From positions 1-9,725 of the forward strand of contig JAVEDG010000065.1 in the NCBI GenBank assembly GCA_030841245.1: a DNA stretch of 9,725 bases. The letters run 5' to 3'. The translations under genes were made by a program, and so were the position numbers. Below are positions 1 to 5,846 of this stretch, one piece after another (position 1 is the first letter of the stretch; every line of letters begins with the position of its first letter). This DNA comes from Actinomycetota bacterium (GTDB lineage: Bacteria > Actinomycetota > Actinomycetes > JACCUZ01). The notes beneath the pieces were generated by a model. It searched no databases. It was given only the letters and a program-made list of their open reading frames with translations, and was not told where the DNA came from.

Positions 1-575
1 GGCTCGGGGCGAGGCGCGAGTGCACGCGCCGCCATCGCCGCGAACTCCGCGGGCCCGAGCCCGAGCAGGACCTCCGGAAGGAGGCCGGCAAACCGCGGCT
101 CCAGCTGGACCTGACGCGGGAACCGGCGGGCCTCCTGCGCCATCCGCTCGGCGAAGAACGCCGCCACCTGCTTGTACGCGCGGTACTGCAGCAGCCGGGC
201 GAAGAGCAGGTCGCGAGCCTCGAGCAGCGCCAGGTCCTCCTCGTCCTCGACCTCGCCGCTGGGCAGCAACCGGGCGGCCTTGAGGTCGAGCAGGGTGGCG
301 GCGACGACGAGGAACTCGGTCGCCTGACCCAGGTCCCACTCCGGCCCCTTGGCCTTGATGTGGGCGATGAACTCGTCGGTGACCTTGGACAGCGCCACCT
401 CGGTGACGTCGAGCTTGTGTTTGGAGATCAGTCCCAGCAGCAGGTCGAACGGACCCTCGAACAGCTCGCCGAGGTCGACCCGGAACTCGGACCCACGCTC
501 CGTGGCGGGGTCGAGGACCACCGGGTCACCCATCTCCTCGCCCACAGCAGCACGGTAGTCCAGCGTGTCGGTCAT
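1..575 (-). CDS. scpA: ScpA, segregation and condensation protein A (5' part, cut by left edge)
   Basis: ScpA is the kleisin subunit of the bacterial SMC-ScpA-ScpB condensin. It bridges the SMC heads and works on the nucleoid in chromosome compaction and segregation. The 191 codons visible contain the family hallmark FEGPFDLLLGLIS (residues 39-51), followed by HKLDVTEVALSKVTDEF, then a helix with ATEFLVVAATLLDLKAARLL and the LLQYRAYKQVA segment. This is the N-terminal kleisin domain that contacts the SMC neck. The C-terminal winged-helix part lies outside the window. I chose the ATG at 575, 26 bp after the stop of the upstream small gene. It has no strong ribosome-binding site, and an in-frame ATG at residue 15 directly preceded by GAGGAG is an alternative. 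The gene is the distal visible member of the minus-strand parA operon; scpB would be expected next. The family call is very secure. Confidence 0.96.
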   Translation of the reverse strand, partial: MTDTLDYRAAVGEEMGDPVVLDPATERGSEFRVDLGELFEGPFDLLLGLISKHKLDVTEVALSKVTDEFIAHIKAKGPEWDLGQATEFLVVAATLLDLKAARLLPSGEVEDEEDLALLEARDLLFARLLQYRAYKQVAAFFAERMAQEARRFPRQVQLEPRFAGLLPEVLLGLGPAEFAAMAARALAPRPE

Positions 576-601
576 CCGCGAAGCGTCGCTCGGCCGCAGG
601 C

Positions 602-934
602 TCAGGAGGGACGCAGCCGGGTGACCACGACGCTGTCGTCCCCCTGCGAGTCGAGATCGATCAGCATCTCGGCGACGGCCTCGCGGACCAAGCGGCCCCG
701 GTCGACCGCGATCCCGTGCTCGGCGCGCAGCACGAGGCGAGCCCGCTCGAGCGCGAACAGCTCGTCGGAGGAGACGTAGACGGTGATCTTCTCCTCGTGG
801 CGCTCACGTCCCGTCGTACGGCGGTTCGCGGGCCGGAGCTGGCGCACCTGGGCGGTCCGGCCGTGCTGCTCCTCGCCCTCGGCAGCCTCGTCGGCAGCCT
901 CGTCGTGGGGGGCGCCGGGGAACGGCCGGCTCAT
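602..934 (-). CDS. Small ribbon-helix-helix-like protein between parA and scpA
   Basis: This 110-residue protein starts at an ATG that overlaps the parA stop in an ATGA junction, so the two are probably translationally coupled. Residues 1-47 are polar, first acidic and then arginine-rich (RQLRPANRRTTGRERHEEK), and look disordered. The conserved-looking core begins at KITVYVS (49-55), a short strand. A helix DELFALERARLVLRAEHG and a second helix DRGRLVREAVAEMLIDLD follow. This strand-helix-helix order is that of ribbon-helix-helix (CopG/Arc/ParG) DNA-binding proteins, so I infer a dimeric DNA binder. No ParB gene is visible beside parA, and the position suggests this protein is the ParA partner or links ParA to ScpAB. 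No function has been shown from the sequence alone; it could instead be an operon autoregulator. The gene is certain; the fold is probable and the role is inferred. Confidence 0.88.
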   Translation of the reverse strand: MSRPFPGAPHDEAADEAAEGEEQHGRTAQVRQLRPANRRTTGRERHEEKITVYVSSDELFALERARLVLRAEHGIAVDRGRLVREAVAEMLIDLDSQGDDSVVVTRLRPS

Positions 935-1989
935 GTGCCCGGACACCGGAACAGCACCTCCTTGGCGAGCTGTCGGTAGGAGTAGGCCCCGCCCGACGAG
1001 GAGGCGAACGTGGTGATCGGCTCGCCAGCGACGGTCGTCTCGGGGAAGCGCACGGTCCGGCTGATCGCGGTGTGGAAGACCTTGTCCTCGAATGCCTCGA
1101 CGAGCCGGGCGAGCACCTCGCGGCTGTGCACGGTGCGCTGGTCGAACATCGTGGCGACCAGCCCGTCGATCTCCAGGCCGGGGTTGAGCCGGTCCTGGAC
1201 CTTCTGGATCGTCTCGACCAGCATCGCGACACCGCGCAGCGCGAAGAACTCGCACTCGAGCGGCACGATCACGCCGTCGCTCGCGGTGAGGGCGTTGACC
1301 GTGAGCAGGCCGAGGGAGGGCTGGCAGTCGATCATGATGAAGTCGTAGTCGGCCCGGGCCGCGTCGAGCGCGCGCTGCAGCACCTGCTCGCGGGCCACCT
1401 CGGTGACCAGCTGTACCTCCGCCGCGGAGAGGTCGATGTTGCTCGGCAGCAGGTCCATGCCCGGGACGTTGGTCTTGAGGACGACATCCTCGAAGCCGGT
1501 GTTCCGGTCCATGATCAGGTTGTAGACGCTGCGCTCGATCTCGTAGGGGTTGACGCCCAGCCCGACCGAGAGCGACCCCTGGGGGTCGAAGTCGACGAGC
1601 AGCACCTTGCGGCCGTACTCCGCGAGCGCAGCGCCGAGGTTGATCGTCGTGGTGGTCTTGCCGACACCACCCTTCTGGTTGCACATCGAGACGACCCGCG
1701 CCGGCCCGTGCTGGTCGCGCGGGGTCGGCTCGGGGAACACCGGCATCGGCCGGGCGGTCGGGCCCATCGGTCTCCCGGCGAGCGCCGGATCGGGTGCACC
1801 GGCCGCCTCGTCGTCGGTGATCGCAGGGGCCTCGCCTGGTGTCGCAGCCGGATGGTGCATGACCGCCGCATCGGGTGCGTCGATCGGCGGGACGATCGGG
1901 TGACCGTCCTCGGCCAGGTCGACGTCGCGCGGCGCGAGGTCGGGCACGGCTGCTGCGGGCTGGAATGGCTCGAACGGCTGGGTGCTCAC
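931..1989 (-). CDS. ParA/Soj-family chromosome-partitioning ATPase with long N-terminal extension
   Basis: ParA-type deviant Walker ATPases dimerise on ATP, bind DNA non-specifically and move or position cargo over the nucleoid. The 352 residues show the deviant Walker A motif QKGGVGKTTT (105-114) with its signature lysine, switch I VDFDPQGSLS (132-141) and Walker B FIMIDCQPSLG (217-227). The DNA-binding and dimer region includes LECEFFALRG. Residues 1-95 are rich in Pro, Ala and Asp and are probably disordered. I took the GTG at 1989 because AAAGGGA lies 7 nt upstream. An ATG at 1767 (residue 75), preceded by GGGAG, is a plausible shorter start giving about 278 residues. Such proteins are often mislabelled cobyrinic acid a,c-diamide synthase. 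The location between xerD and scpA marks it as the scpAB-linked ParA paralogue rather than the one in the parABS locus near oriC; that distinction is inference. Confidence 0.95.
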   Translation of the reverse strand: MSTQPFEPFQPAAAVPDLAPRDVDLAEDGHPIVPPIDAPDAAVMHHPAATPGEAPAITDDEAAGAPDPALAGRPMGPTARPMPVFPEPTPRDQHGPARVVSMCNQKGGVGKTTTTINLGAALAEYGRKVLLVDFDPQGSLSVGLGVNPYEIERSVYNLIMDRNTGFEDVVLKTNVPGMDLLPSNIDLSAAEVQLVTEVAREQVLQRALDAARADYDFIMIDCQPSLGLLTVNALTASDGVIVPLECEFFALRGVAMLVETIQKVQDRLNPGLEIDGLVATMFDQRTVHSREVLARLVEAFEDKVFHTAISRTVRFPETTVAGEPITTFASSSGGAYSYRQLAKEVLFRCPGT

Positions 1990-2110
1990 GGATCCGTCCC
2001 TTTGTCGACTCGTCGGCCTGTCGCCGTACCGACTAGAGCGACCATAGGCAAGGACCCGGCCCGAATCGTGGCAACACGCCGCGCCCTGCCTCCCCTTCCC
2101 GGAACGGACC
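1990..2110 (-). promoter_or_regulatory. Probable promoter/leader region of the parA operon
   Basis: This 121-bp gap between the xerD stop and the parA start is long for an otherwise tight gene block. It holds the AAAGGGA ribosome-binding site of parA (minus strand, 2003 to 1997) and one copy of the 14-bp word CGTACCGACTAGAG (2025-2038). A TATGGT hexamer on the minus strand (2046 to 2041) could be a -10 box, but I could not pair it with a well-spaced -35. I see no hairpin followed by a T-run, so read-through from xerD is possible. Confidence 0.35.
2025..2038. repeat. 14-bp repeat CGTACCGACTAGAG, copy 1
   Basis: The word matches 5817-5830 exactly. On the minus strand it reads CTCTAGTCGGTACG and lies 36 bp before the parA GTG. 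It contains CTAG, which is usually rare in such GC-rich DNA. It may be a shared promoter or operator element; chance is not excluded. Confidence 0.4.
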
Positions 2111-3034
2111 TCAGCGGGCGCGGGGGTGAGAAGTGGCGTAGACCTCGCGGAGCCGGTCGACGGTGACCAGCGTGTAGACCTGGGTGGTCGTCACCGAGGC
2201 GTGGCCCAGCAGCTCCTGCACGACACGGACGTCGGCGCCGCCGTCGAGGAGGTGAGTGGCGAACGAGTGCCGCAGCGTGTGCGGGCTGACCTCGCGCGCG
2301 ATTCCGGCCCGTACGGCGGCGGCCCGCAGCACCGTCCAGGCGCTCTGCCGCGACAACCGCCCGCCCCGGGCGTTGAGGAACAGCGCCGGGGACCCCTTGC
2401 CGGCGGCCACCAGCTCGGGCCGGGACCGCACCAGATAGGCCTCGATCGCGTCCCGGGCGTAGGAGCCGAGCGGGACGACCCGCTCCTTGCTGCCCTTGCC
2501 GACCAGCCGGACGGTCCCGTCGGTCAGCTCCAGCTCGTCGACGTCGAGGCCGACCGCCTCGGAGATGCGCGCTCCGCACCCGTAGAGCAGCTCGAGCAGG
2601 GCTCGGTCGCGCACGGCTCTCGGGGTCTCGTCGGCGCCGGCGGCGGCGAGCAGCGCCTCGACGTCGGAGAGCGAGATCGCCTTCGGCAGCCGCTTGGGAG
2701 GGGACGGCGGGCGGACGGTGCGGGCCGGGTCTGTCTCCGTGATGCCGTCACGGACGAGGAACCGGTGCAGGCCCCTGACCGCGACCACTGCGCGGGCCGA
2801 GGAGTTGGCCGCCAGCGGTGGATGGTTCTCGTCGCCCTCACGCAGCGAGACAAGGAAGCCGGCGACGTCCTGCTCCTGCACCTCGGACGGGTCCCGGCGG
2901 CCGCAGGCCCGCAGGTGCTCGAGGTAGCGGCGCAGGTCGCGGCGGTAGGACTGCAGCGTGTTGGGCGCGAGCCCGCGCTCCACGGTCAGGTGGTCGAGGT
3001 AGGCACGCAGTGCGTCGGACAACCCGTCGGTCAC
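2111..3034 (-). CDS. xerD: XerD site-specific tyrosine recombinase
   Basis: XerD acts with XerC at the dif site, under FtsK control, to resolve chromosome dimers before cell division. The 307 residues carry an N-terminal core-binding domain (about 4-95, with LTVERGLAPNTLQSYRRDL) and a C-terminal catalytic domain. The catalytic set is R156 (GARISE), K180 (VGKGSKERVVPLG), H252 and R255 (HTLRHSFATHLL), H278 (LLGHASVTTT) and Y287 (QVYT). The spacing equals that of E. coli XerD with an offset of eight, and the length is typical of Xer recombinases. The start is one of two adjacent GTG codons (3037 or 3034), 35-38 bp after the ald stop, with only a weak ribosome-binding site. The open frame continues further upstream, but that part overlaps ald and is not XerD-like. 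Its place beside parA and scpA argues for a housekeeping role rather than a phage integrase. Confidence 0.96.
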   Translation of the reverse strand: MTDGLSDALRAYLDHLTVERGLAPNTLQSYRRDLRRYLEHLRACGRRDPSEVQEQDVAGFLVSLREGDENHPPLAANSSARAVVAVRGLHRFLVRDGITETDPARTVRPPSPPKRLPKAISLSDVEALLAAAGADETPRAVRDRALLELLYGCGARISEAVGLDVDELELTDGTVRLVGKGSKERVVPLGSYARDAIEAYLVRSRPELVAAGKGSPALFLNARGGRLSRQSAWTVLRAAAVRAGIAREVSPHTLRHSFATHLLDGGADVRVVQELLGHASVTTTQVYTLVTVDRLREVYATSHPRAR

Positions 3035-3072
3035 CACGACCGGGTGCCCGTCGGTGCTCGTCGCGGTGCGGG

Positions 3073-4188
3073 TCAGCTCAGGACCTCGTCGAGGGAGAGC
3101 GCCTCGGCGCCGTGAGCCTCGGCGACCGGTCCGTAGGTGATCCGCCCGGCGTAGGTGTTCAGCCCGAGGGCCAGGGCGTGGTCCGCCTTTAACGCGTCCC
3201 GCCAGCCCAGGTTGGCCAGCTCCACGGCGTACGGGAGCGTGACGTTGGTGAGCGCATACGTCGAGGTGTGCGGCACCGCGCCTGGCATGTTGGCCACGCA
3301 GTAGAACACCGACTCGTGCACCCTGTACGTCGGGTCGGCGTGCGTCGTCGGGCGCGAGTCCTCGAAGCAGCCACCCTGGTCGATGGAGATGTCGACCAGC
3401 ACCGATCCGGGCTGCATCCGCGAGACCAGCTCGTTGGACACCAGCATGGGTGCCTTCGCTCCGGGCACGAGGACTGCGCCGATCACCAGGTCGGCGTCGA
3501 TGCAGGCCTTCTCGACCTCGTAGGCGTTGGACGCGACGGTCTGCATGTGACCCTGGTAGATCCGGTCGATCTGGCGCAGCCGGTCGATGTTCTTGTCGAG
3601 CAGCAGCACCTCGGCCTGCATGCCGAGCGCGATCGCAGCGGCGTTCATGCCCGAGACGCCGGCTCCGATCACGACGACCTTGGCGGCGTAGACGCCGGAC
3701 ACCCCGCCCATCAAGATCCCGCGGCCTCCCTCGGCGCGCATCAGCGTGTGCGCGCCGACCTGCGGCGCCAGCCGGCCGGCGACCTCGGACATCGGTGCGA
3801 GCAGCGGCAGGGAGCGGTCGGGCAGTTCGACGGTCTCGTAGGCGATGCCGGTGACCTTGCGGTCGATCAGCGCGTCCGTGCACTCCTTGGACGCCGCGAG
3901 ATGAAGGTAGGTGAAGAGGGTCTGGCCCTCCTGCATCCGGTGGTACTCCTCCTCGATCGGTTCCTTGACCTTGAGGATCAGCTCACCGGTCCCCCACACG
4001 TCGTCCGCGGTGTCGAGGATGGTGGCCCCGGCCTGCTCGAACGCGTCGTTGGGGATGGAGGACCCGAGGCCCGCGTCGCGCTGGACATAGACCTGGTGCC
4101 CGGTCCGGACCAGCTCGTGCACGCCCGCGGGTGTGATGGCCACCCGGTACTCGTGGTTCTTGACCTCACTGGGGATCCCGACCTTCAC
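3073..4188 (-). CDS. ald: Alanine dehydrogenase
   Basis: This enzyme catalyses the NAD-dependent interconversion of L-alanine with pyruvate and ammonium in the cytoplasm. It allows growth on alanine, and in mycobacteria it also helps redox balance under low oxygen. The 371 residues match the usual length. The sequence opens with KVGIPSEVKNHEYRVAITPAG and carries the substrate-binding R15 and K75 (LKVKEP), the catalytic H96 (TYLHLAA) and D270 (VDISIDQGG). These fall at the same numbers as in the Mycobacterium tuberculosis enzyme. The nucleotide-binding motif is VVVIGAGVSGMNAA (171-184), with D198 closing the second strand. The start is a GTG at 4188 with GGAGA six bases upstream, which excludes a 38-residue upstream extension of the open frame. 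xerD follows after a short gap, so the two are probably cotranscribed. The upstream region holds two inverted repeats that could be operators; an AldR-type Lrp regulator is known for ald in mycobacteria but is not seen here. Confidence 0.97.
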   Translation of the reverse strand: MKVGIPSEVKNHEYRVAITPAGVHELVRTGHQVYVQRDAGLGSSIPNDAFEQAGATILDTADDVWGTGELILKVKEPIEEEYHRMQEGQTLFTYLHLAASKECTDALIDRKVTGIAYETVELPDRSLPLLAPMSEVAGRLAPQVGAHTLMRAEGGRGILMGGVSGVYAAKVVVIGAGVSGMNAAAIALGMQAEVLLLDKNIDRLRQIDRIYQGHMQTVASNAYEVEKACIDADLVIGAVLVPGAKAPMLVSNELVSRMQPGSVLVDISIDQGGCFEDSRPTTHADPTYRVHESVFYCVANMPGAVPHTSTYALTNVTLPYAVELANLGWRDALKADHALALGLNTYAGRITYGPVAEAHGAEALSLDEVLS

Positions 4189-4234
4189 CGAAAGTCTCCG
4201 TTTCCGAGAGGTCAAGGCACGCCTCGCTGCCCAA

Positions 4235-4252
4235 CCGGTCGCCGTCGACCGG
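4235..4252. repeat. Inverted repeat upstream of ald (7-bp arms)
   Basis: CCGGTCG-CCGT-CGACCGG is a perfect inverted repeat with a 4-nt spacer, 47-64 bp upstream of the ald GTG. It could be a dimeric regulator site or a leader hairpin. Such repeats are not rare by chance in GC-rich DNA. Confidence 0.4.
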
Positions 4253-4277
4253 CCGCACCGAAGCGTACAAGAGCCTG

Positions 4278-4293
4278 CCGAGCGGCTGCTCGG
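4278..4293. repeat. Inverted repeat upstream of ald (6-bp arms)
   Basis: CCGAGC-GGCT-GCTCGG is a perfect inverted repeat with a 4-nt spacer. Its centre is about 42 bp, four helical turns, from the centre of the 4235-4252 repeat, so both could face the same side of the DNA. The two do not share a common arm sequence. Confidence 0.35.
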
Positions 4294-4335
4294 AGCCGCC
4301 ATCGACCTTTCAGCGTGACTCGGCTACTCGGAAAT

Positions 4336-4347
4336 GCCCGCGCGGGC
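4336..4347. repeat. 12-bp perfect palindrome
   Basis: GCCCGCGCGGGC is fully self-complementary and lies in the middle of the ald/DUF4188 intergenic region. It is pure GC and may be incidental in this base composition. Confidence 0.3.
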
Positions 4348-4371
4348 CGACCGGAGACGCCACGATATGAG

Positions 4372-4389
4372 CCGCGCCGGGAGGCGCGG
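4372..4389 (+). repeat. Hairpin just before the DUF4188 ribosome-binding site
   Basis: CCGCGCC-GGGA-GGCGCGG forms a 7-bp all-GC stem with a 4-nt loop. It ends nine bases before the GGGAGGGG ribosome-binding site. In the mRNA this would be a stable 5' leader hairpin that could protect the transcript or affect initiation. It could also be an operator in DNA. Confidence 0.4.
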
Positions 4390-4398
4390 GCACGACCT

Positions 4399-4406
4399 GG
4401 GAGGGG
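4399..4406 (+). promoter_or_regulatory. Strong ribosome-binding site of the DUF4188 gene
   Basis: GGGAGGGG ends two bases before the ATG at 4409, with its GGGAGG core about four bases away. It decides the start of the DUF4188 gene against two in-frame upstream ATGs at 4334 and 4367, whose extra residues are low-complexity Arg-rich sequence. Confidence 0.7.
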
Positions 4407-4408
4407 TC

Positions 4409-4936
4409 ATGACGGTCAACGAAGGTCGATGGACGGCACGCCTGGACGGGGACTTCGTCGTCTTCATCATCGGCGCCAAGGTGCGCAACCCGCTGCGGGC
4501 GCTGAAGGCGCTGCCCCTGCTGGGCCAGATGAACGCGATGCTCAAGGATCTGGGGCAGGACGAGAGCAAGGGCCTGCTCGCCCACCAGCGCCACGGCGGG
4601 CCGTTCGGGGTCATCGTCACCTACTGGAGGTCCTTCGACGCACTGGAGGCGTTCGCCCGGGACCCGCAGGACCGCCACGCCAAGGTGTGGCGGGCCTGGT
4701 TCCGCATCGCCCAGCACCACAACCCGTCGGCCGGGATCTGGCACGAGACCTTCCGGGTCCGGGCCGGTGAGTACGAGGCGATCTACCAGAACATGCCGGA
4801 CATCGGGCTGCTCAAGGCCGGGCGCCCGGCCCGGGTCGGCGACCGGTCCGAGACCGCGCGGGAGCGGATCGGGCTGACCGTGCCCGGCCAGCTGCGCCCA
4901 CCGGCCGAGCCGGAGCAGGCTCCCTTGACGGGGTGA
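4409..4936 (+). CDS. DUF4188-family protein (monooxygenase-like fold, function unknown)
   Basis: The 175-residue cytoplasmic protein resembles the DUF4188 family, small proteins sometimes labelled monooxygenase-like or phenylacetaldoxime dehydratase-like; no reaction is established. The visible pattern starts with VNEGRWTARLDGDFVVFIIG and continues with KVRNPLRALKALPLLGQMNAML (22-43), FGVIVTYWRSFDALEAFARD (66-85), a His/Trp-rich stretch (90-111) and WHETFRVRAGEYEAIYQNMP (111-130). Alternating strands and helices fit a ferredoxin-like alpha/beta barrel, often dimeric. There is no signal peptide or membrane segment, and the last 35 residues are polar and probably flexible. It stands alone, divergent from ald and convergent with the downstream lipoprotein gene, so it is probably monocistronic. 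The family call is from memory of its conserved motifs and is fairly secure; the function is open. Confidence 0.85.
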   Translation: MTVNEGRWTARLDGDFVVFIIGAKVRNPLRALKALPLLGQMNAMLKDLGQDESKGLLAHQRHGGPFGVIVTYWRSFDALEAFARDPQDRHAKVWRAWFRIAQHHNPSAGIWHETFRVRAGEYEAIYQNMPDIGLLKAGRPARVGDRSETARERIGLTVPGQLRPPAEPEQAPLTG

Positions 4937-4947
4937 GGCGCTCGGGG

Positions 4948-4970
4948 TCCGGCCGGCTCAGCCGGGCGGG
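4948..4970. terminator. GC-rich hairpin between convergent genes, possible bidirectional terminator
   Basis: The segment folds as TCCGGCCGGC-TCA-GCCGGGCGGG with eight Watson-Crick pairs, one terminal G-T wobble, one mismatch and a 3-nt loop. It overlaps the lipoprotein stop codon and fills most of the 21-bp gap between two convergent genes. No T-run follows on either strand, so it is at best a non-canonical terminator of the kind often seen in actinobacteria. Confidence 0.3.
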
Positions 4971-5719
4971 ATGGCGGTGAGCGAGTCAGCCACGAAGCTG
5001 TCCTGCTCGCAGTGCGCGGTCGCGCTGATCCGCCCGCCGGTCCACATTGCGGTCGCCACGTCGTGGTGGGTCAATGGCGGGTCGAGCTGCTGCTCGACCC
5101 GGACGTGGAGCAGTGCCCGGTCGTAGGCCGCAGCGGCGGGCGAGGTCGTGTCGACCCGCAGCACGACCTGGTACGGCGGGAGCAGCGGGTCCGGTCCGGC
5201 CTCGTCGCCGGGGCTGCTCTCGGCGCCGGGCACCTCAAGCCAGTAACCGGCCACCGTGAACGAGCCGTCGAGGGCGCAGTCGAGCGGCGTGAAGAGCAGC
5301 TGCACCGCCTCCGGCATGTCCTCCAGGGCCAGCGCCTGCAGCCCTGCGCCCTGCACCAGGTAGATCATGTTGTTGGACTCGACGGCGTCCCCCGGGTCGA
5401 TCCCGGCCAGCTCGTGCACCCGGACCGTGTCGTCCCCGACGGCGCCCCCGCCGTCGTCACAGCCCAGGCGCGTCCCCTCGCCGGTGACCCCCGAGAGCCG
5501 AGGATCGCGCTCGGGCGAGCCGTGACCCAGGTAGTCCGCACCCGAGTAGCGCAAGACGTCCGCACACGACGCCGCGGGAAGATCGGGGCCTCCTGGGTCC
5601 ACCGCCGTCCCGCGACCGCCCTGCGACGGGGCGCCGCCGCAGCCTGCGAGCAGCACGGCACCGAGGGCAACGGCCAGCGGGAGGGCCAGGACCGGCTGGA
5701 GGGTCCTTCTTCTTCGCAC
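4958..5719 (-). CDS. Secreted lipoprotein of unknown function
   Basis: The 253-residue product starts with a lipoprotein signal peptide: basic MRRRRTLQP, a hydrophobic stretch to residue 25 and the lipobox LAGC with the lipidated Cys at 27. It should be exported and anchored to the outer face of the cytoplasmic membrane. A Gly/Pro linker (28-50) precedes a domain with four further cysteines (C52, C87, C148, C237) that could form two disulfides. It contains VFTVAGYWLEV-like strand-rich segments (for example SFTVAGYWLEV at 153-163) and ends in LTAIPPG. I do not recognise the family. The GTG at 5719 is the only start that keeps the signal peptide intact, but the AAGGGG upstream is almost too close (1 nt), so initiation may be unusual. 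The gene is divergent from the two-TM protein gene and convergent with the DUF4188 gene. Confidence 0.82.
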   Translation of the reverse strand: MRRRRTLQPVLALPLAVALGAVLLAGCGGAPSQGGRGTAVDPGGPDLPAASCADVLRYSGADYLGHGSPERDPRLSGVTGEGTRLGCDDGGGAVGDDTVRVHELAGIDPGDAVESNNMIYLVQGAGLQALALEDMPEAVQLLFTPLDCALDGSFTVAGYWLEVPGAESSPGDEAGPDPLLPPYQVVLRVDTTSPAAAAYDRALLHVRVEQQLDPPLTHHDVATAMWTGGRISATAHCEQDSFVADSLTAIPPG

Positions 5720-5846
5720 ACCCCTTCGACGTGACGTCCGGTCGACCCGTTCCGTGCCGGTGCTCGCGGATCGACCACGCGGGCGCGGCCGTCCGGGTGC
5801 GGACCCCTGGCGGGGACGTACCGACTAGAGGGGACCCCGTCGGGGC
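5720..5846. promoter_or_regulatory. Divergent promoter region between the lipoprotein and membrane-protein genes
   Basis: These 127 bp must supply the start signals for both divergent genes. They contain the second copy of the 14-bp word (5817-5830), with several short CCCC/GGGG pairs next to it (5801-5845). No convincing -35/-10 pair is visible for either strand. Confidence 0.35.
5817..5830. repeat. 14-bp repeat CGTACCGACTAGAG, copy 2
   Basis: Identical to 2025-2038. Relative to the minus-strand lipoprotein gene it has the same orientation as copy 1 has to parA, about 98 bp before the GTG. It also ends 16 bp before the plus-strand ATG at 5847, so it could instead serve that gene. Confidence 0.4.

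Larger units (their letters stand above)
4189..4408. promoter_or_regulatory. Divergent intergenic region between ald and the DUF4188 gene
   Basis: These 220 bp must hold the promoters for the minus-strand ald and the plus-strand DUF4188 gene. The region contains four inverted repeats (4235-4252, 4278-4293, 4336-4347, 4372-4389), listed separately. I could not find convincing paired -35/-10 boxes for either gene. A TTGACC on the minus strand (4216 to 4211) is too close to the ald start to serve as a -35 with a normal leader. I see no small gene with a good ribosome-binding site here. Confidence 0.4.

Noticed and set aside
931..1989. Cobyrinic acid a,c-diamide synthase (CobB/CbiA-like) identity
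   Set aside because: This is a common mislabel of ParA proteins; there is no glutamine amidotransferase domain, and the QKGGVGKTT motif with scpA next door fits ParA.
1072..2166. A 364-codon plus-strand open frame antisense to parA
   Set aside because: Composition-driven shadow frame with no recognisable motif; the ParA motifs on the minus strand are clear.
2111..3034. Recombinase as a sign of an integrated phage or mobile element
   Set aside because: Catalytic spacing, length and the xerD-parA-scpA neighbourhood all fit the housekeeping XerD; there is no tRNA, attachment-site repeat or phage gene nearby.
3035..3883. Upstream half of the open frame that contains XerD, suggesting a larger fusion protein
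   Set aside because: That part overlaps ald in another frame and has no protein-like composition; XerD homology begins right after the GTG at 3034.
3268..4770. A 500-codon plus-strand open frame
   Set aside because: It lies antisense to ald, its product is low-complexity Arg/Gly/His-rich, and the ald protein matches its family over its full length. Long antisense frames are normal in GC-rich DNA.
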